From Flavobacterium sp. (lineage in GTDB: Bacteria > Bacteroidota > Bacteroidia > Flavobacteriales > Flavobacteriaceae): DNA of 64,000 bases. Below are positions 59,745 through 64,000 of the stretch, one piece after another; position 1 is the stretch's first letter; every line of letters starts with the position of its first letter. The notes under the pieces were generated by a model. That model was not told where the DNA came from, did not search any database, and worked only from the letters and a program-made list of their open reading frames with translations. The DNA lies in NCBI RefSeq assembly GCF_004295795.1, contig NZ_SEBR01000005.1, positions 62,001 to 126,000 on the forward strand. Direction: 5' to 3'. The translations under genes and the position numbers were made by a program.

Positions 59745-61320
59745 ATGGCTGATCGACATCCCAATTCGCCCGAATCTCGAGCTCTTTCGGGAAATAAATC
59801 ACGGTTTCGGACTGCCGTTTTTCTAGGTAATTTCCCGCGTCCCATTGCCTGTTTTTGTTGTCGTCGTAAATGATTCTCAGCGTGTAAGTCGCCGGATCGA
59901 TATTGTTGAAATCGACGACCGTCGCCGATTCTGTGTATTCCATATATTTCACAGTGCCTTTTGAATCAGTGAGTTCGACCATGATCGGGAAGCGTTTGGC
60001 GTTTTCCAATGTGACCCTGAGATTGCCGTATTCGGACGTGTTTTTTGTGGAAAGATTGTATTTCAAAGTGTCGTTCACGGAATCGTAAAAGTCAGTAAGC
60101 GCGCCGGGAAGAATCTCGATATTGTATTTCTCTATCGGATTTTTCTTGAAATCGAGTTCCAGCAAACGTTCGAATTCATCGTATTTGGCCGTGAATTTCA
60201 CGACGGAATCCTTCGTCTTTACCGAAATTTTCGATTCGTCGAACTTCGAAAGCGGAATGCTCGATTCGAGTCCGAAATTGCCTCTTAACGGCAAAGTGCC
60301 CGACTGTCGCGGCGAAAAACTAAGCGTATCTTTTTTCTGGTCTTTGATCTTTACCCAATAATCGGCTTTGAAATTGTTTCTTTCTACCGAAACTTGGAGC
60401 GAATCGACCTTCAATCTCGGATACCAAATGTTCAGGGAATCCTTGTCCTCGACCTTCGTCACGGCCGACTTGAGCAATTCACCGGTTGGACTTTTCACAG
60501 TCGCTTTCGTGCCTTTCGGATCGCCTACGTAAGCAAGAAACAGCTTTTGTCCCGAATCGAGCGTCGGTTTGCTCGGTTTGAACGGAACGGCTTCCTTGAA
60601 AAGTTCGAGTTGGTAGATGGAATCGTTCGGAATGTTCACGAAAGTCTTGTGAAACCCGATCTTGTCAGACTTCGGATCGTATTTGTTGTTATTGTTGTCC
60701 TTAAGCGCGATAAGCAAATATTTTCCGGCTTTGATATTCTCGATTTTCCAGTTCGTCAAGCTGTCAAGCGTATTCGTAATATAGCGCGGCGGCTTTTTAT
60801 AGATCACCGAATCGGTAAATGTGCTGTCGGCTTCGTACAACATGATCGAGACGTAGTTGTCCGGTTTTTTCGAATATGCGTCTTTGATTCGTCCTGCAAT
60901 TTGTAACGAGTCGATGTAACTTCCGGTAGAAAAAACGTATCGGAATTGCGAATAAGGATTGCCTTCGTTGTTGTCGGCCAAACTCTGTCCGAAGTTGAAA
61001 CTGTAAGTCGTGTTGTCCTGAAGCGTGTCCTGGATTTTGATCGTGAAAGTCTTTCCGGCCGTAGTCGGCAAAATTATCGGTTCATGTTTCAAAGGCGGGG
61101 AAACGATCAATTGCTTGTTGATGTCTTTCATTTTCACGTATTCGTCGAACACCAACTTGAATTCTTTCCCTTTGAAATTCTTTGAAAAATTCTCCGGAAT
61201 GCTTTTTAGCAGCGTCGGTGGGATCGTGTCTTTCAAACCGCCGGTGATCGTGCCGCGTTTGGCGCATCCGACAAAAGCAAGTAAAAGGGCGAAAGCGAAG
61301 TATGTAAAGAGTTTTTTCAA
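59731..61320 (-). CDS. Ig-like (Big_5) domain lipoprotein
   Basis: A 529-residue lipoprotein: signal with lipobox FVGC (Cys19), then a Big_5-type Ig domain (residues about 28-130; DTIPPTLLKSIPENFSKNFKGKEFKLVFDEYV). A long beta-rich region follows with acidic Asn/Asp loops (LKDNNNNKYDPKSDKIGF, DDNKNRQWDAGNYLEK) that could bind calcium. The family is common and conserved in Bacteroidota, with no defined function. It probably faces the periplasm or cell surface. Confidence 0.88.
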   Translation of the reverse strand: MKKLFTYFAFALLLAFVGCAKRGTITGGLKDTIPPTLLKSIPENFSKNFKGKEFKLVFDEYVKMKDINKQLIVSPPLKHEPIILPTTAGKTFTIKIQDTLQDNTTYSFNFGQSLADNNEGNPYSQFRYVFSTGSYIDSLQIAGRIKDAYSKKPDNYVSIMLYEADSTFTDSVIYKKPPRYITNTLDSLTNWKIENIKAGKYLLIALKDNNNNKYDPKSDKIGFHKTFVNIPNDSIYQLELFKEAVPFKPSKPTLDSGQKLFLAYVGDPKGTKATVKSPTGELLKSAVTKVEDKDSLNIWYPRLKVDSLQVSVERNNFKADYWVKIKDQKKDTLSFSPRQSGTLPLRGNFGLESSIPLSKFDESKISVKTKDSVVKFTAKYDEFERLLELDFKKNPIEKYNIEILPGALTDFYDSVNDTLKYNLSTKNTSEYGNLRVTLENAKRFPIMVELTDSKGTVKYMEYTESATVVDFNNIDPATYTLRIIYDDNKNRQWDAGNYLEKRQSETVIYFPKELEIRANWDVDQPFTIP

Positions 61321-61389
61321 CTGAAAGTCAAATTTCGATGCACAAAATAACGATTATAATTTCTCGCGCGAAACTATTTTTTGACCGAA

Positions 61390-62067
61390 TTATGAATGTG
61401 AAAAAGCGAGGCACGCAATCGAGATTTTTGCGCCCGGAATTTCTAGCAACGCCCGACTGCAGGCTTCCAAGGTCGATCCGGTCGTAAGCACGTCGTCTAT
61501 CAACAGGAAATGTTTTCCGTGATCGGATTCCGAAAAGTTGGCTTCGAACATCGATTTGCTGAGTTCCGAACGCGCAAAAAGGTTCTTTTTCGTCTGTGTT
61601 TTCGAGTAAAAGTTCCGTTTCAGCAGCTTTTCGTCAAGCGGAATTTCGAGTGTGTCCGACAAGGCTTTTCCGAAAGACGTCACTTGATTGTAACCGCGTT
61701 TTTTGAGTTTACGCCGATGCAACGGAACCGGAATTATAGCATCCGCGGAAGCGCAAATTTCCTTCAGATCTTCGGCGAACCAATAACCAAGCGCCGTCCC
61801 GACATCTTGCTGGTTTTTGTACTTGAGTTTGTGGATCATTTGCTGCACGATGCCTTTTTTGTGGAAATAGGCGAAAGTCGTCACCGATTCGGTAGGAATT
61901 CGTCCAAAAAACTTCGTCGAAGCTTCGTTTTGCGGTTGAAGATGGTGGTTGGTGAGCGGAATTTCGTGTCGGCAATTTGTACAGATCACGAATTCGTTGT
62001 CGCGCAAAAGATTGTCGCATCCGGCGCAGACCGACGGAAAAATCAGGTTGAGTAAGGCTTGTAACAT
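61390..62067 (-). CDS. comF: ComF family protein
   Basis: A 225-residue protein with an N-terminal zinc-ribbon-like double Cys motif (CAGCDNLL and CTNCRHEIP) and a C-terminal phosphoribosyltransferase fold (PVPLHRRKLKKRGYNQ, LLIDDVLTTGSTLEAC). ComF proteins support DNA uptake in naturally competent bacteria by an unsettled mechanism; the homologue is also called GntX. It is a single gene, 69 bases from the Big_5 gene on the same strand and divergent from glyS. Confidence 0.92.
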   Translation of the reverse strand: MLQALLNLIFPSVCAGCDNLLRDNEFVICTNCRHEIPLTNHHLQPQNEASTKFFGRIPTESVTTFAYFHKKGIVQQMIHKLKYKNQQDVGTALGYWFAEDLKEICASADAIIPVPLHRRKLKKRGYNQVTSFGKALSDTLEIPLDEKLLKRNFYSKTQTKKNLFARSELSKSMFEANFSESDHGKHFLLIDDVLTTGSTLEACSRALLEIPGAKISIACLAFSHS

Positions 62068-62190
62068 AATTGAATGGCGTTTAGATGCTGAAAGTTAGGA
62101 AATTCGGCTGAAACAACGGTTTTTATTTCGACGCTCGGCCAAGAATATTTATTTTCGCGTCTTAATTCTCAAAAATCAAGCAAACGCATC

Positions 62191-63735
62191 ATGTCAAAGC
62201 AGGAAGATATTTTCAAGAATGTGATTTCCCACGCCAAAGAGTATGGTTTCATTTTCCCGTCGAGCGAAGTCTATGACGGACTTAGCGCGGTTTACGACTA
62301 CGGTCAGAACGGCGCTGAACTCAAGAAAAACATACGCGAATATTGGTGGAAAGCCATGGTTCAGATGCACGAAAATATCGTTGGGATCGATGCTGCGATC
62401 TTGATGCATCCGACGACTTGGAAAGCTTCCGGTCACGTGGACGCTTTCAATGATCCGCTTATCGACAACAAAGACTCGAAAAAGCGTTACAGAGCTGATG
62501 TTTTGGTAGAAGATTTTGCTGAAAAACTCAACCAAAAAGCGCAAAAAGAAATAGAAAAAGCCAAGACTCGATTTGGTGAAGCGTTCAATGAACAGGAATT
62601 TGTGACCACGAATGCTCGTGTGAAAGAATATTTGTCGCGCGAGACCGAAATTCGGGAAAGACTCGGGCGTTCTTTGGGCAATGGCGATCTGGAAGACGTG
62701 AAAGCGTTGATCGAAGAGCTGGAGATTGCCGATCCCGATACTGGCTCGAGAAATTGGACCGAAGTGCGTCAATTCAATTTGATGTTCGGAACCAAACTTG
62801 GAGCGTCGGCCGATACCGCGATGGATTTGTACCTGCGTCCGGAAACGGCTCAGGGAATTTTTGTGAACTTCTTGAACGTGCAGAAATCAGGTCGCATGAA
62901 AGTCCCTTTCGGAATCGCCCAAACCGGAAAAGCTTTTAGGAATGAGATTGTTGCGAGACAGTTTATCTTCCGCATGCGCGAATTCGAACAGATGGAAATG
63001 CAGTTCTTCGTTCGTCCGGGTGAGGAAATGAAATATTACGATTATTGGAAAGACACGCGTTTGAAATGGCATTTGTCGCTTGGTCTCGGACGTGAAAATT
63101 ATCGGTTCCACGATCACGAGAAATTGGCGCATTATGCGAACGCTGCCGCCGATATCGAGTTCAATTTCCCATTCGGTTTCAAGGAATTGGAAGGAATTCA
63201 CTCGAGAACGGATTTCGATTTGAAGGCGCACGAGCAATTTTCAGGACGCAAGTTGCAATATTTCGATCCGGAATTGAATGAGAATTACGTGCCTTATGTC
63301 GTGGAAACTTCGGTTGGTCTTGACAGAATGTTCCTTGCGATTTTCTCGAAATCGTTGAAAGAGGAAACGCTCGAGGACGGATCTGTTCGCACGGTTTTGG
63401 CCTTGCCGTCTGTTTTGGCGCCTACGAAAGCTGCGGTTCTTCCACTTGTCAAAAAAGACGGATTGCCTGATATCGCGCATAAGATCATCGACGATCTCAA
63501 ATGGGATTTCAATGTGACTTATGACGAAAAAGACGCAGTCGGACGCCGTTATCGCAGACAAGACGCGCTAGGAACGCCTTTTTGTATCACGGTCGATCAC
63601 CAAACTCTGGAAGACAACACCGTTACGATTCGCCACCGCGATTCGATGCAACAGGACAGGGTCGCGATCACCGAACTTCGCTCGATCATAGAAAATGAAG
63701 TTTCGATGCGAAATTGGTTGTTGAAAACCAAGTAA
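62191..63735 (+). CDS. glyS: Glycyl-tRNA synthetase (alpha2 type)
   Basis: A 514-residue class II synthetase of the eukaryote/archaeon-like dimeric type, charging tRNA-Gly. It starts EDIFKNVISHAKEYGFIFPSSEVYDG, has the motif 2 region (QTGKAFRNEI, FIFRMREFEQMEMQFFV), motif 3 (YVVETSVGLDRMFLA) and a C-terminal anticodon-binding domain (residues about 400-514; LPSVLAPTKAAVLPLVKK, YRRQDALGTPFCITVD). It is monocistronic, with a terminator 20 bases after the stop. Confidence 0.97.
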   Translation: MSKQEDIFKNVISHAKEYGFIFPSSEVYDGLSAVYDYGQNGAELKKNIREYWWKAMVQMHENIVGIDAAILMHPTTWKASGHVDAFNDPLIDNKDSKKRYRADVLVEDFAEKLNQKAQKEIEKAKTRFGEAFNEQEFVTTNARVKEYLSRETEIRERLGRSLGNGDLEDVKALIEELEIADPDTGSRNWTEVRQFNLMFGTKLGASADTAMDLYLRPETAQGIFVNFLNVQKSGRMKVPFGIAQTGKAFRNEIVARQFIFRMREFEQMEMQFFVRPGEEMKYYDYWKDTRLKWHLSLGLGRENYRFHDHEKLAHYANAAADIEFNFPFGFKELEGIHSRTDFDLKAHEQFSGRKLQYFDPELNENYVPYVVETSVGLDRMFLAIFSKSLKEETLEDGSVRTVLALPSVLAPTKAAVLPLVKKDGLPDIAHKIIDDLKWDFNVTYDEKDAVGRRYRRQDALGTPFCITVDHQTLEDNTVTIRHRDSMQQDRVAITELRSIIENEVSMRNWLLKTK

Positions 63736-63754
63736 CATCAGAATTAGAAATACA

Positions 63755-63787
63755 AAAGCCTCTCGATTCGGGAGGCTTTATTTTTTT
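63755..63787 (+). terminator. Terminator of glyS
   Basis: AAAGCCTCTCGA (63755-63766) pairs with TCGGGAGGCTTT (63768-63779) with one U-G wobble, then TA and seven T (63781-63787). It overlaps the 3' end of the convergent gene. Confidence 0.85.
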
Positions 63788-64000
63788 ACGACAACCGCTT
63801 CGTGTAGTTGTTTCGCAAATGCTGGAAGTGTCGGTTTTTGTGGTTCTGACGGAAAATTCGCCGATCGTTTCTTTGGATGCGTCCGAGAAATCAATTGCTC
63901 CAGGATTTGCAGATTTTTGTCGGAAACGCCATACAATCCCAAAAGTATATGCTGATAGAAGGAAAGACCATCGTTGCCGATTACTTGCGGGCCTTTTTTG
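63778..64000 (-). CDS. Unknown protein, C-terminal fragment
   Basis: A minus-strand frame closes at TAA (complement of 63778-63780) and stays open to the window edge, giving 73 C-terminal residues. It includes GNDGLSFYQHILLGLYGV, then DKNLQILEQLISRTHPKK and a Pro-rich segment before the basic end VVVKK. Codon use fits its neighbours. No family is recognised from this piece. The gene body lies beyond base 64000. Confidence 0.6.
   Translation of the reverse strand, partial: KKGPQVIGNDGLSFYQHILLGLYGVSDKNLQILEQLISRTHPKKRSANFPSEPQKPTLPAFAKQLHEAVVVKK

Overview
The window comes from a member of the Bacteroidota, almost certainly a Flavobacteriaceae close to Flavobacterium. Four signs support this. 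Promoters have the Bacteroidota form (TTTG about 19-23 bp before TAnnTTTG). There are many short lipoproteins with a flavobacterial lipobox, and two secreted proteins carry type IX secretion (T9SS) sorting tails. Family markers include the IPExxxVDY protein, DUF4348, a Big_5 lipoprotein and the pyk/IPExxxVDY/rnc/fabF/acpP block. Base composition looks clearly higher in GC than most Flavobacterium (estimated by eye as mid-40s percent), with many TCG and CGA codons. This produces unusually long antisense open frames, which I treat as shadows.

Layout. Bases 1-6109 (+): the end of a DUF3108 gene, tryptophan 2,3-dioxygenase, an M23 peptidase, glucose-6-phosphate isomerase, a small membrane protein, two tandem RlpA-like proteins and a DUF1801 protein. 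Bases 6153-12500 (+): a GbsR/MarR-type regulator with a palindromic operator/promoter, driving a complete RND efflux pump (adaptor, permease, outer-membrane lipoprotein). Bases 12499-17210 (-): a packed five-gene operon of CYTH protein, YpdA-like flavoprotein, GldH-like lipoprotein, secreted esterase-like hydrolase and secreted HEAT-repeat protein. Bases 17286-20435 (+): a large membrane protein of the so-called SpecificRecomb family and DNA polymerase IV. Bases 20553-25782 (-): BI-1/YccA protein, pyruvate kinase, IPExxxVDY protein, RNase III, FabF and ACP. Bases 25954-30711 (+): PurN, DUF4348 lipoprotein, RNase HI, a PfkB sugar kinase and a long amidophosphoribosyltransferase, followed by a candidate small RNA. 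Bases 30952-31575 (-): Mn/Fe superoxide dismutase.

Bases 31576-32071 form the only long gene-free stretch. It holds a nested inverted-repeat element, a short direct repeat and a heptanucleotide tandem array running up to the start of addA. Bases 32072-41716 (+): AddA and AddB (the double-strand break repair nuclease) separated by kbl and a strongly expressed OmpA/TSP3 porin-like protein, then a minimal ABC transporter. Bases 41702-45355 (-): two alpha/beta hydrolases, Xaa-Pro aminopeptidase and a Crp/Fnr regulator. A perfect 14-bp palindrome lies between this regulator and a divergent pair of unknown genes. Bases 46649-48004 (-): HMG-CoA synthase of the mevalonate pathway. Bases 48203-52891 (+): an unknown lipoprotein and the sdhCAB operon with a textbook promoter. 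Bases 52970-55910 (-): two T9SS beta-propeller-like proteins. Bases 56161-59744 (+): GH92 mannosidase and an omega-amidase. Bases 59731-62067 (-): Big_5 lipoprotein and ComF. Bases 62191-64000: glycyl-tRNA synthetase (+) and the 3' end of an unknown gene (-).

Most of the window is conserved chromosomal backbone. I found no phage, insertion sequence, CRISPR array, tRNA or rRNA. The most unusual material is non-coding: a promoter-hairpin-terminator unit with no ORF (30764-30870), the 7-bp array against addA, the structured repeat at 31709-31851, and the palindromic operator-like sites at 6153, 25391 and 45375. Promoters and sRNA are read by eye and are untested.
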